NCBI RefSeq assembly: GCF_965230735.1
Contig: NZ_OZ246016.1
Location: 1,116,001-1,180,000, forward strand
Direction: 5' to 3'
Length of the DNA stretch: 64,000 nt
Origin: Motiliproteus sp965230735
GTDB taxonomy: Bacteria > Pseudomonadota > Gammaproteobacteria > Pseudomonadales > Balneatricaceae
Every line of letters begins with the position of its first letter. Position 1 is the first letter of the stretch. The notes under the pieces are model-generated. The model had not been told where the DNA came from. It did no database searches and saw only the letters and a list, made by a program, of their open reading frames with translations. Positions 9,103 to 17,715 of the stretch are shown piece by piece. The position numbers were made by a program, and so were the translations under genes.

Positions 9103-10034
9103 TTGCCGTAGACTTCCTGCAGAATTTCTTTGGCGCCCATATCCAGCAGCTGTTCGGCCAGCTCGATCCCCAGCGCTTCAGCACGCTCGACGCCGCCGCG
9201 AACCTCGGCACGCAATACCTTGGAACCGTCGGGACGACCAACCAGGCCGCGCAGGTAGAGTTCGTCGCCGGCCTCGTTGAGGGTGGCGAAACAGCCGATC
9301 GGAACCTGACAGCCGCCTTCGAGGCGCTTGTTCATGGCCCGTTCGGCTTCGACCCGGTAGGCGGTCGGCTGGTGGTGCAGCGGCTTGAGCAGCTCCAGAA
9401 CCCGGGTGTCATCGGTACGGCATTCGACCCCGACGGCACCCTGGCCACCGGCGGGCAGGCTGACGGTATCGTCGATCTGGCTTTTGATCCGGTCTGCCAT
9501 CTCCAGTCGGATCAGACCGGCGGAGGCGAGGATGATGGCGTCGTATTCACCGGCGTCGAGCTTGGCCAGGCGGGTATTGACGTTGCCGCGCAGGAAGTTG
9601 ATCTTCAGGTCCGGGCGCAGCTCACGGATCTGGGTCTCACGACGCAAGCTGGAAGTGCCGACCACCGCCCCTTCGGGCAGTTCGTCGAGACTGTTGTAGG
9701 TATTGCTGACGAACGCATCGGTGGGGTTTTCCCGCTCACAGATGATCGCCAGTCCCAGGCCTTCCGGAAACTCCATCGGTACATCTTTCATCGAGTGCAC
9801 GGCGATGTCGGTCTCGTTAGCCAGCAGGGATTGCTCCAGCTCTTTCACGAACAGGCCTTTGCCGCCGACTTTGGCCAGCGGGGCATCGAGAATTTTGTCA
9901 CCCCGTGAAACCATGCCGACCAGCTCTACTTCCAGCCCCGGGTGGGCCTGTTGAAGTTCGGCTTTGATAAATTCGGCCTGCCACAGGGCCAGCGGGCTTT
10001 TGCGAGTGGCGATACGGATCAGATTGTCGGTCAT
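9099..10034 (-). CDS. hemC: Porphobilinogen deaminase (hydroxymethylbilane synthase)
   Basis: HemC polymerises four porphobilinogens into hydroxymethylbilane in tetrapyrrole biosynthesis. It is 311 residues, full length. The N-terminus IRIATRKSPLALWQA, the catalytic loop HSMKDVP (D84) and the dipyrromethane-cofactor cysteine C242 in EGGCQVPIG are all present. It leads the hemCDXY operon on the minus strand, divergent from argH, as in Pseudomonas. Confidence 0.97.
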   Translation of the reverse strand: MTDNLIRIATRKSPLALWQAEFIKAELQQAHPGLEVELVGMVSRGDKILDAPLAKVGGKGLFVKELEQSLLANETDIAVHSMKDVPMEFPEGLGLAIICERENPTDAFVSNTYNSLDELPEGAVVGTSSLRRETQIRELRPDLKINFLRGNVNTRLAKLDAGEYDAIILASAGLIRLEMADRIKSQIDDTVSLPAGGQGAVGVECRTDDTRVLELLKPLHHQPTAYRVEAERAMNKRLEGGCQVPIGCFATLNEAGDELYLRGLVGRPDGSKVLRAEVRGGVERAEALGIELAEQLLDMGAKEILQEVYGK

Positions 10035-10227
10035 GACTTGTCTCTTACAGCGGGCGATAACAGTAGCCCGGAGTTTATCAGATAACGCCGCCGGCTTAAC
10101 CCCGGCGCCGAAACGGCAAACTATCTCAAGATCAGGGCGGTGGCGATGATCTCGGTTAAGTCGAACCGCACCGATTTATGCCAGAGGATCAAGCACCGCC
10201 CGGGACTGGGGTTGGCACCGCTCTCGG

Positions 10228-10236
10228 TGCTATACT
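10228..10236 (+). promoter_or_regulatory. Candidate extended -10 promoter for argH
   Basis: TGCTATACT fits the extended -10 pattern TGnTATAAT, about 80 nt upstream of the argH start in the hemC-argH divergent spacer (10035-10316). No good -35 hexamer lies at 16-18 bp; TTGGCA at 10212 is only 13 bp away. The rest of the spacer shows no other clear element. Confidence 0.35.
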
Positions 10237-10316
10237 TCGCGGCTCACTTTTTACCCGTTCATTCGTTTAGTTAGGGATGGCTCGATGGAGCCGTACCGCA
10301 GGATCAGGCAAGCACT

Positions 10317-11705
10317 ATGTCCAATACCAATCAGCAGTGGGGTGGCCGCTTTTCCGAAGCCACCGATGCCTTCGTGGCCCGTTTTACCGCCTCGGTCGAT
10401 TTCGACCAGCGTATGTACCGCCAGGATATCCAAGGGTCGATGGCTCACGCCAAGATGCTGGCCAAGGTTGGTGTGCTGACCGACGAGGAGCGTGATGCGA
10501 TCCTGGGTGGTCTGCAGGAGGTGATGGACGAGATTGAACGGGGTGAGTTCGAGTGGTCGGTGGCACTGGAAGATGTGCACATGAACATCGAAGCGGCGCT
10601 GACCCAGAAGATTGGCATCACCGGTAAGAAGCTGCATACCGGCCGCTCCCGTAACGACCAGGTGGCCACCGATATCCGGCTCTACCTGCGCGACGAAATG
10701 AAAGTGATCCTCGGTGAGCTGACCCGCCTGCAGCAGGGCCTGCTGGATGTGGCCGAGCGTGAAGCCGACACCATCATGCCGGGCTTTACCCATCTGCAGA
10801 CCGCTCAGCCGGTCACTTTCGGCCACCATCTGTTGGCCTGGTTCGAGATGCTCGAGCGCGATCACGGCCGTCTGCTGGACTGCCTCAAGCGGGTCAATAT
10901 CATGCCGTTGGGCGCGGCGGCGCTGGCCGGCACCACCTACCCGATCGATCGGGCTTACACCGCGGAGCTGTTGGGCTTCGAGCGTCCCAGCGAGAACTCG
11001 CTGGATTCGGTCAGCGATCGGGATTTCGCGATCGAGTTCTGCGCCGCGGCCAGCCTGTTGATGACCCATCTGTCACGGGCCTCCGAAGAGCTGGTGCTCT
11101 GGACTTCGGCCCAGTTCGACTTTATCGACCTGCCGGATCGCTTCTGCACCGGTTCCTCGATCATGCCGCAGAAAAAGAACCCGGATGTGCCTGAGCTGGT
11201 TCGTGGTAAGAGCGGTCGGGTCAACGGTCATCTGATCTCGCTGCTGACGCTGATGAAGTCGCAGCCGTTGGCCTACAACAAGGACAACCAGGAAGATAAA
11301 GAGCCGCTGTTTGACGTGATCGACACGCTGCAGGGCTGCCTGCGTGCCTACGCTGACATGATCCCGGCGATCACCAGCAAGAAGGAAAATATGCGCGAAG
11401 CGGCCCTGCGCGGCTTCTCCACCGCCACCGATCTGGCCGATTATCTGGTCCGCAAAGGGGTTGCCTTCCGCGATGCCCACGAGATCGTCGGCAAGTCGGT
11501 CGCCTACGGTATCGAGCAGTCCAAAGATCTGGGTGAGATGGAGCTGGCCGAGCTGCAGCAGTTCTCCGATACCATCGAAGCCGATGTGTTCGAGGTGTTG
11601 ACCCTGGAAGGCTCGGTCGCCGCCCGCGACCATATCGGCGGTACCGCGCCGGATCAGGTTCGCGCCGCGGTTGATCGTGCCCGTGAGGTACTGGCGGCTC
11701 GCTAA
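10317..11705 (+). CDS. argH: Argininosuccinate lyase
   Basis: ArgH cleaves argininosuccinate to arginine and fumarate, the last step of arginine synthesis. The 462-residue protein has the fumarase-superfamily signature GSSIMPQKKNPD, the substrate loop HTGRSRNDQVATD and the region TGFTHLQ-like (PGFTHLQTAQPV). The ATG at 10317 is preceded by AGGA. It is a single-gene unit with its own terminator, divergent from hemC. Confidence 0.97.
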   Translation: MSNTNQQWGGRFSEATDAFVARFTASVDFDQRMYRQDIQGSMAHAKMLAKVGVLTDEERDAILGGLQEVMDEIERGEFEWSVALEDVHMNIEAALTQKIGITGKKLHTGRSRNDQVATDIRLYLRDEMKVILGELTRLQQGLLDVAEREADTIMPGFTHLQTAQPVTFGHHLLAWFEMLERDHGRLLDCLKRVNIMPLGAAALAGTTYPIDRAYTAELLGFERPSENSLDSVSDRDFAIEFCAAASLLMTHLSRASEELVLWTSAQFDFIDLPDRFCTGSSIMPQKKNPDVPELVRGKSGRVNGHLISLLTLMKSQPLAYNKDNQEDKEPLFDVIDTLQGCLRAYADMIPAITSKKENMREAALRGFSTATDLADYLVRKGVAFRDAHEIVGKSVAYGIEQSKDLGEMELAELQQFSDTIEADVFEVLTLEGSVAARDHIGGTAPDQVRAAVDRAREVLAAR

Positions 11706-11740
11706 GCCTGAGATAATCTTCGCCGCTAGCGGCAAACGAA

Positions 11741-11766
11741 AAAGGGCCTCGAAAGGCCCTTTTTTA
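11741..11766. terminator. Bidirectional terminator between argH and the gcvR-like gene
   Basis: AAAGGGCCT, a CGAA loop, then AGGCCCTTT with flanking A and T runs. It serves the convergent pair. Confidence 0.85.
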
Positions 11767-11785
11767 TTGCGATAGCAAAGCCGGT

Positions 11786-12301
11786 TCAGTCGAGGGTGAT
11801 GTCGACCATCAGATCGGAGGCGATCGCCTCGAGACTGTCCTGCAGGTCATCCAGATCGACCCCCTGAGGCACGATCAATGAGGCCTTGGCCTTGAACAGC
11901 AGCTCCGCCGACATGGAGCCGCTGACCACTTCGGTGGCCAGCTCTTCGACGCTGACCTTACGGCTGGCCAGGGCGCGGGAGATATCACGCACAATCCCCG
12001 GCTTGTCGTGACCGATCAGTTCCAGAGTCAGGCTCTGGCCTTTGGGCTCGTCGGTGCTGCCGCTTTCGGTAACTACGCTGACGGTTAATCCCTGGCTTGA
12101 TAAGCCATCCAGCGCTTTGAGCAGCGACTCGACCTTGTCGTCATCGACACTGGCGATCAGGATACCGGCGAACTGGCCGGCCAGTCGCGACATGCTGCTC
12201 TGTTGCCAGTTGGCACGGTGCTCGGCCAGCGTGGTGGAGAGCAGTTCGACCAGACCGGGCTTGTCGGCGCCGATTGCGGTCAGGATCAGAGAAGTTTTCA
12301 T
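11786..12301 (-). CDS. GcvR-like ACT-domain regulator
   Basis: This 171-residue protein consists of two ACT domains (about residues 5-80 and 92-165; repeated DKPGLVELL and DKPGIVRDI motifs). The arrangement is that of GcvR, which represses glycine-cleavage genes by binding GcvA rather than DNA. No DNA-binding domain is present. A gcvH gene lies 11 kb away, but no gcvA, gcvT or gcvP is in the window, so the target is unproven. It is transcribed toward argH. Confidence 0.75.
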   Translation of the reverse strand: MKTSLILTAIGADKPGLVELLSTTLAEHRANWQQSSMSRLAGQFAGILIASVDDDKVESLLKALDGLSSQGLTVSVVTESGSTDEPKGQSLTLELIGHDKPGIVRDISRALASRKVSVEELATEVVSGSMSAELLFKAKASLIVPQGVDLDDLQDSLEAIASDLMVDITLD

Positions 12302-12434
12302 AGACGCTCCCTAGCAGCTTGTTTAATCTCCCTTGCATTGTAGGCCCGAGCCGAATCCCACTGCAACGTTGCATCGCAACGCAGTGAACGGCCGATCGCG
12401 GATTCTCAACGCCGCCATTTTCAAGAGTTGCTCT

Positions 12435-13355
12435 ATGAACGAACTGCTGACCGTCACTGCCGCCCTTGGGCCGGTATTTGCTCTGGTGGTGATCGGTGTC
12501 GGCCTGCGCTGGCTGCGTTTTCCGTCGCTGGAATTTTGGCCGCTGGCCGAGCGTTTCACCTACTATCTGTTGTTTCCATCATTGCTGGTCCTGAAGATTT
12601 CGACCACCGAGCTGCCGGTGGTCGGGGTCGATTCGGTGATCCTGGCGCTGTTGCTGGTGTTGGCGGCGATGATCCTGATCACCCTGGTGTGTGGCCGCTG
12701 GTTGGGGCTGGGACAGGCCGCGTCGAGTTCGTTCTTTCAAGGCGGGGTGCGCTTCAACACCTACGTCGGCCTGGCGGCTGCCACGGAGCTGTTTGGTGAG
12801 ACCGGGTTGCTGTGGGGGGCATTGTTCTTGGGGTTGATGATCCCGCTGAAGAATATTGCCTGCGTGGTGCTGTTTGTGTTGTTGGGCAACGGTCGTAGTG
12901 GTTGGGGAGCGTTGTTCAAGTCGCTATTTACCAACCCGCTGATTCTGGCCTGTCTGCTGGGCGCGGTGCTCAATCTCAGCGGGCTGGGAATGCCGGGACC
13001 GCTGGTACCGGTATTGGAGCTGCTGAGCCGGGCGGCGCTGCCGCTGGGGTTGTTGGCGGTCGGTTTTGGCCTGGAGCTTCGGGCGCTGAAGAGCGGCGGT
13101 GCTGCGCTTTGGAGTGCCTGCGCGCTGAAGCTGCTGCTCTATCCATTGTTGTTTGCAGGGCTGGCATTGCTGCTGGATCTGCCTGAGCAGGCCACGGCGG
13201 TGCTGCTGGTCTTTGCGGCGGTTCCTACCTCGCCGGCGGCCTATATTCTGGCGCGACAACTTGGGGGCGATGCGCCGCTGATGGCGGCCATTATCACGGT
13301 GCAGACCCTGCTGGCGATGCTGACGATGCCGTTGCTATTGGCGCTGCTGGGGTGA
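12435..13355 (+). CDS. AEC-family transporter (auxin efflux carrier-like)
   Basis: This 306-residue, very hydrophobic protein has about ten predicted membrane helices in two five-helix halves, typical of the AEC family (bacterial malate/malonate-type permeases). The segment NPLILACLLGAVLNLSGL and the C-terminal PTSPAAYILARQLGGD motif are characteristic. The substrate cannot be told from sequence. The ATG at 12435 was preferred to an in-frame ATG at 12333, because the extra 34 residues are hydrophilic and not family-like. It is divergent from the gcvR-like gene. Confidence 0.8.
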   Translation: MNELLTVTAALGPVFALVVIGVGLRWLRFPSLEFWPLAERFTYYLLFPSLLVLKISTTELPVVGVDSVILALLLVLAAMILITLVCGRWLGLGQAASSSFFQGGVRFNTYVGLAAATELFGETGLLWGALFLGLMIPLKNIACVVLFVLLGNGRSGWGALFKSLFTNPLILACLLGAVLNLSGLGMPGPLVPVLELLSRAALPLGLLAVGFGLELRALKSGGAALWSACALKLLLYPLLFAGLALLLDLPEQATAVLLVFAAVPTSPAAYILARQLGGDAPLMAAIITVQTLLAMLTMPLLLALLG

Positions 13356-13372
13356 GAATTGGTTGTAATCAC

Positions 13373-13412
13373 CCCGCTAAACTAATGTCCTACGTGACTT
13401 TTTAGTGGTTTT
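13373..13412 (+). terminator. Weak hairpin after the AEC gene
   Basis: CCGCTAAA pairs with TTTAGTGG across a long loop and is followed by TTTTATCT. The loop is large for an intrinsic terminator, so this is tentative. The rest of the 13356-13575 spacer shows no clear promoter. Confidence 0.25.
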
Positions 13413-13575
13413 ATCTATTCTCAGGTTGTAACTAGTTTGTGCCGACGGACCTGAAAATCGCTTCGAACGGAACTCTTACCAGCGCGAGTTTCGTCACAGT
13501 TGGCTTTTCCAGCCTCCGCCGACCTGGTCTCAACGCTGTGGGCCTTTGATTTGAAAAGGACATTGGAGAAAGGCG

Positions 13576-13758
13576 GTGATCAATAAACCGGAGTTTCCCG
13601 TTCTGCTCTTTATCGGCGGACTGCTGCTGTTTGCCTGGCCGCTGATGGAGGTGGCCCGGGCCTTAACACCCGGTGGTCGGATTCTCTACTTCTTCGGCTT
13701 CTGGGCCCTGATCGTGGGCTTGAATTTCGTGCTGTTCCGTAAGCCGGACAGGTCCTGA
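13576..13758 (+). CDS. CbrX-like small two-helix membrane protein
   Basis: This 60-residue protein has two membrane helices (about residues 8-28 and 36-54) and a positively charged tail. It starts at GTG with a GGAG ribosome-binding site upstream. Its stop lies 2 nt before the ATG of the following SLC5-STAC-GAF gene, so the two are almost certainly translationally coupled. In Pseudomonas putida a similar small ORF, cbrX, is coupled in the same way to cbrA. By analogy this may be an accessory subunit or coupling leader for the transporter-like receptor. The function is inferred from context only. Confidence 0.65.
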   Translation: MINKPEFPVLLFIGGLLLFAWPLMEVARALTPGGRILYFFGFWALIVGLNFVLFRKPDRS

Positions 13759-13760
13759 TC

Positions 13761-16388
13761 ATGTTCAGTGCCGGTACCGTTTTTCTGGTCTTTCTGGGGT
13801 ATATGGCAACCCTGTTCGCCATTGCTCAACTGGTCGAACGCAGCCCGTCCATCTCCCAATACCTGTCCGAGCGCCCCTGGGTTTACGCCCTTTCCATCAC
13901 GGTTTACTGCACCTCCTGGACTTTCTACGGCAGCGTCGGGCTGGCTTCGCGCCAGGGTTTGGCTTATCTGCCGACCTACCTGGGGCCGACGCTGGCGATC
14001 GGGCTTTGGTGGGTGGTGCTGCGCAAAATCGTACGGATCAAGGAACGCCGCCATATCACCAGCATCGCCGACTTTATCTCGGCCCGTTACGATCGATCCC
14101 AGGGGGTGGCGATGGTGGTGACGCTGATCGCGTTGATCGGAACGCTGCCCTACATTGCGATCCAGCTGAAAGCGGTGGTCAGCAGTTTCAGTGTGATTAC
14201 CGGCGGCTCCACCACCCAGCTGGACTGGGATGGCCTGGGGCTTTGGGCCACCGGATTGTTGATCGCGTTCACGGTGTTGTTCGGGGCCCGGCGACTGGAT
14301 CCGACCGAGCGCCACCAGGGCATGATGACGGCATTGGCGGTCGAGTGTGTGGTCAAGCTGGTGGCCTTTCTGGCGGTGGGGCTGTTCGCCACCTTCGGGC
14401 TTTTTGGCGGATTCGATGGCCTCTATGCGGCGCTTCCCCAGGCTGACTGGGAACAACTGACCCGGGTCGGCAGCGGCGAAACCTCGGCCTACACCCGCTG
14501 GATGACGGTTCTATTTGTGTCGATGGCCGGGATTCTGTTCCTGCCGCGTCAGTTTCATACCGCCGTGGTTGAGAACAGCAACGAGAACCATATCCGCACC
14601 GCGATCTGGTTGGTGCCCGCTTATCTGTTGCTGATCAGTTTGTTTGTGGTGCCCCTGGCGGCGGCTGGCCGTGCGCTGGGACTACCGGTCGAGTTATCCG
14701 ATTCCTATGTGTTGCTGTTACCGCTTCAGTCGGATCAGCAGGCGCTGTCGATGCTGGTGTTTCTCGGTGGCCTGGCAGCGGCCAGCGGGATGATTATCGT
14801 CAGTTCGGTAACCCTGGCGACCATGAGCACCAACCACCTGCTGGTGCCTATGATCGACCGGATCGAGGCGCTGCACTGGCTTAAACGCTACCTACTGCCG
14901 GCCCGTTGGTTGACGATTGCGGTGGTGATTCTGGTCAGCTATCTGTTTGCCCGCGAGCTGACCGCCGGGCGGGCGCTTGCCAATATCGGCATGCTGGGGT
15001 TTGTCGCTGCGCTGCAGTTTGTGCCGGTTATTTTCGGTGGTCTGTTCTGGCTCAAGGGTAACAAGGCCGGTGCCACCATGGGCCTAGGACTGGGCTTTAT
15101 GATCTGGTTCTACACCCTGATGGTGCCGCTGTTGGCGCAATCGGGCCAGTTGTCGTTGAGCCTGGTCACCGAGGGCCCCTGGGGGGTTTATTGGCTCAAG
15201 CCCGAGGCGTTATTCGGCATGGATCGGTTCGATTCGGTGACCCACGCCTCGTTCTGGTCGCTGTTCTTCAATACCGCCGCCTATCTGTTGGGTTCGGTGT
15301 TGCTGCCGCAGAAAGAGTCGGAGCTGGAACTGGCCAGCTCCTACGTTCATGCCTTCCGTTATTCGGCCGAGGGCACCGAACAAGGGCCGGATGACGCGGG
15401 CCAGATCGCCAAAGATGAGAAGCTGGGTGAGGCTCAGGTACTGCTGGAGCAGTATTTCAGCGAAAAGATCGCCCGCAGCAAGATTCGCCAGATCAGCGAA
15501 GGGATGGGGGTGATCGAGAAAGACTATCTCTCGGCGGGTGAGTTGCTGCGCTTTCATCGTGAATTGGAGCGGGTGCTGGCGGGCAGCATCGGAACCGCCG
15601 CCGCCCATAAGGCGATGAAACAACACCTGAGTTACTCCAAGGTGGAGCATGAGCAGGTCAGTCATGTCTATGCCGGTATCCTGGCCAACCTGCGCCTGAC
15701 CCCGGATGAGCTGCTGGAGCGGATCTCCTACTTCGAGGAGCGCGACAGGATTCAGCGTGAACACGCTCGGGAATTGGAAAACCGCGTGCTTGAACGCGAG
15801 CGGGAGATTCGGGCACGCAAAAAAATAGAGCAACAGCTGGAGCGATCGGTTAATTCGCAGCGCCTGTTGAATGAGTTGCTGCGGACCACGTTGGAACCCA
15901 AACCGCTGAAGCAGGCGCTGCAGCGGGCGCTGGAGCTGGTATGCCGTCAGCGTTGGCTGCTGGCCGAGTCCAAAGGTGCGGTTTTTCTTGCCGATGATCG
16001 GCACCAGCAGCTAAAACTGTTTGTCTATCAGGGGCTTGATCCGGATCGTCTTACCCGGTGCGATCAGGTGGCCTATGGCCAGTGTATCTGCGGACGAGTG
16101 GCGCAGAATCGGCAGCTGATCCATACCGAAGCGGTGTCGTCGCAACAGCCCGAGCAGCACTGCCGTCTATCCGCCCACGACCATTATGCAGTGCCGATCC
16201 GTTACGAGGAAAAGCTGCTGGGGGTTCTGATTCTCTATTTGAGTGAGGGGCACCAGCCGGGCGACGAGGAGATAGATTTTCTCGATACGGTCTCCTATGT
16301 GCTGGGTGGGCTGATTCAGCGTAAATGGACCGAGCAGGCGCTGGCCGACAGCACCCAGGATGATCTATCCAGCTCTGAGCCCGGCTAA
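13761..16388 (+). CDS. SLC5-STAC-GAF protein, CbrA-like without a kinase
   Basis: The product is 875 residues. Residues 1 to about 510 form a sodium:solute symporter (SLC5-type) domain with about 13 membrane helices (for example YCTSWTFYGSVGLASRQG near 50-70). Residues about 545-615 match the STAC linker (LEQYFSEKIARSKI and RVLAGSIGTAAAHKAM). A charged coiled coil follows (about 640-700), then a GAF domain (about 705-860). Known STAC proteins such as CbrA carry a histidine kinase at the end, but here the protein stops after GAF, with no HisKA or HATPase motif and no kinase remnant downstream. The GAF has a Cys/His cluster: C775, C777, H788, H800, C801, H806 and H808. It may act as a transporter-linked sensor that signals through a partner protein. 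This is inference. Confidence 0.85.
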   Translation: MFSAGTVFLVFLGYMATLFAIAQLVERSPSISQYLSERPWVYALSITVYCTSWTFYGSVGLASRQGLAYLPTYLGPTLAIGLWWVVLRKIVRIKERRHITSIADFISARYDRSQGVAMVVTLIALIGTLPYIAIQLKAVVSSFSVITGGSTTQLDWDGLGLWATGLLIAFTVLFGARRLDPTERHQGMMTALAVECVVKLVAFLAVGLFATFGLFGGFDGLYAALPQADWEQLTRVGSGETSAYTRWMTVLFVSMAGILFLPRQFHTAVVENSNENHIRTAIWLVPAYLLLISLFVVPLAAAGRALGLPVELSDSYVLLLPLQSDQQALSMLVFLGGLAAASGMIIVSSVTLATMSTNHLLVPMIDRIEALHWLKRYLLPARWLTIAVVILVSYLFARELTAGRALANIGMLGFVAALQFVPVIFGGLFWLKGNKAGATMGLGLGFMIWFYTLMVPLLAQSGQLSLSLVTEGPWGVYWLKPEALFGMDRFDSVTHASFWSLFFNTAAYLLGSVLLPQKESELELASSYVHAFRYSAEGTEQGPDDAGQIAKDEKLGEAQVLLEQYFSEKIARSKIRQISEGMGVIEKDYLSAGELLRFHRELERVLAGSIGTAAAHKAMKQHLSYSKVEHEQVSHVYAGILANLRLTPDELLERISYFEERDRIQREHARELENRVLEREREIRARKKIEQQLERSVNSQRLLNELLRTTLEPKPLKQALQRALELVCRQRWLLAESKGAVFLADDRHQQLKLFVYQGLDPDRLTRCDQVAYGQCICGRVAQNRQLIHTEAVSSQQPEQHCRLSAHDHYAVPIRYEEKLLGVLILYLSEGHQPGDEEIDFLDTVSYVLGGLIQRKWTEQALADSTQDDLSSSEPG

Positions 16389-16906
16389 GGTTGTCGCTTC
16401 AACAAGGATTATTCCCCGAAGGCTTCAATGCTGAAGCGTTTCCTTGAGTGATATGGCGAATAAACCGGGCAAGCAGGCTTTTAGCGCTTCCTAATGAGCG
16501 TCTCCGTCACCTTAAATGATTCAGCCTGTTCGCAGGATTGCCCGGCTTTTATCCGTTATGGCTTTCGATGGGCTATTAAAAGGCCTGGGCTTTTATGACT
16601 TAAGCCATTTTGGCGTGTCTTTACCTGGCGAAGCTTTGAGCAAGGGTTTATTGCTCAGACCGTCTGAGGAGCAGGCCAGCACCGGCTTTGATGGCCAAAA
16701 ACAAAAATATTTATAATCCAATTGAACTTATTACCGATGCCGGCGTCCATCCAGTAGATTGGAATTTGGCTATCCCTAAAAGTTTTAGGATGGCGGCCGA
16801 AAACCCAAGCAGGAATTAATTAATATCAAGTGTTGCATTTTTGTTAAATTGTGCGATTCTTGCCGACTTTATTTTCGCGCAGTCCGTGGGAAGAAAAAGC
16901 GACGAT
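16389..16906. other. Gene-poor 518-bp spacer
   Basis: No convincing gene is seen. A hairpin GCTTCA-ATGC-TGAAGC (16422-16437) with a weak T-tail may end the upstream gene. A 15-nt palindrome CCTAAAAGTTTTAGG lies at 16775-16789. The region is visibly richer in A+T than its flanks. A 66-codon frame at 16516-16716 has no family features or good ribosome-binding site and was not called. Confidence 0.5.
16775..16789. repeat. 15-nt perfect palindrome
   Basis: CCTAAAAGTTTTAGG is a 7-bp inverted repeat around a central G, located 118 nt before the small ORF at 16907. It could be an operator or a weak hairpin. Confidence 0.3.
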
Positions 16907-17017
16907 ATGAAAAAGGGTCCTGATCTCGTTCTGGTTTTGGTATTGGTTTTTGTGGTTGGCTTCGTAATTACCGGGGTCAGTAATACCGATCTCGCGGTTG
17001 CCGCCATTAACCGCTAA
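16907..17017 (+). CDS. Possible 36-residue membrane peptide
   Basis: The frame encodes MKKGPDLVLVLVLVFVVGF, then ITGVSNTDLAVAAINR: a short basic N-terminus, one strongly hydrophobic helix (residues 7-22) and a polar tail, the usual form of bacterial small membrane proteins. The ribosome-binding site is poor (GGGAAG 13 nt upstream), and no family is recognised. It converges on ygfA and ends 34 nt from that gene's stop. It may be real or chance; ribosome profiling or conservation would decide. Confidence 0.35.
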   Translation: MKKGPDLVLVLVLVFVVGFVITGVSNTDLAVAAINR

Positions 17018-17051
17018 ACCCAAACCCAGCATGGCTCCACCACCACCGGGT

Positions 17052-17669
17052 TCATCCGGCGGTGCCTTTTCCGCTCCAATAAATTTGACGCTCGGTGGCG
17101 ACTGCCGTCAGCGGGATATCCCAGTCAGCCATCTCAAGCTTCGGCCGCTTCTGCAGCTCGTGGGCCAGACCGATCAGCTTCGGTGAATTCCGAGGTGGGC
17201 GGCTATCGCCGCGGGTACGCCGGGTAAAGGCGAAACTGCGGTCGTAATAGCCTCCCCCCATGCCCAGGCGCCCTCCATGGGGGTCAAATCCCACTAACGG
17301 TAGCAGCACCAGGTCCAGCGCCCAGGGGTGGACGCGGGGTTCGAGTCGAATATCCGGCTCTGAGATACCGTAGATGTTCTTTCTTAAGCGTGCGTCGGGT
17401 CGATAACGGGCGAACCAAAGCCGGTTGTGGTAGATCGGATGCAGCACCGGCAGAAAACAGGTCTTACCCATCTTCAGAGCCATATCGATTAACGGCAGCG
17501 GCGAGATTTCGCCGTCGCTGGGTAGGTAGAAGGCGATCCGCCTGGCGCGTACAAACTGCGGATTGGATTTCAGACAGCGGGCCAAGTCGGCTGCAGCACG
17601 ACGCTGTTGGGCTGGATTCAAGGCTCGGCGTTGCTGGCGTAGCTGCTTTCTCAGTTGGGCACGATTCAT
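17052..17669 (-). CDS. 5-formyltetrahydrofolate cyclo-ligase
   Basis: This enzyme converts 5-formyl-THF to 5,10-methenyl-THF using ATP, returning folinate to the one-carbon pool. The 205-residue protein has the basic N-terminus (RKQLRQQRRAL), the substrate motif FYLPSDGEISPLPL, and the family signature GGRLGMGGGYYDRSF. It lies directly downstream of the 6S RNA gene on the same strand, the conserved ssrS-ygfA (fau) arrangement of Gammaproteobacteria, and is probably partly cotranscribed with it. Confidence 0.93.
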   Translation of the reverse strand: MNRAQLRKQLRQQRRALNPAQQRRAAADLARCLKSNPQFVRARRIAFYLPSDGEISPLPLIDMALKMGKTCFLPVLHPIYHNRLWFARYRPDARLRKNIYGISEPDIRLEPRVHPWALDLVLLPLVGFDPHGGRLGMGGGYYDRSFAFTRRTRGDSRPPRNSPKLIGLAHELQKRPKLEMADWDIPLTAVATERQIYWSGKGTAG

Positions 17670-17715
17670 GAGGCGCCTATGAGTTGGAAAAAAGTGGCGG
17701 GATCGCGGCTAGAAA

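Noticed and set aside
16516..16716. 66-codon frame in the gene-poor gap
   Set aside because: No ribosome-binding site, no recognisable family and no protein-like pattern.
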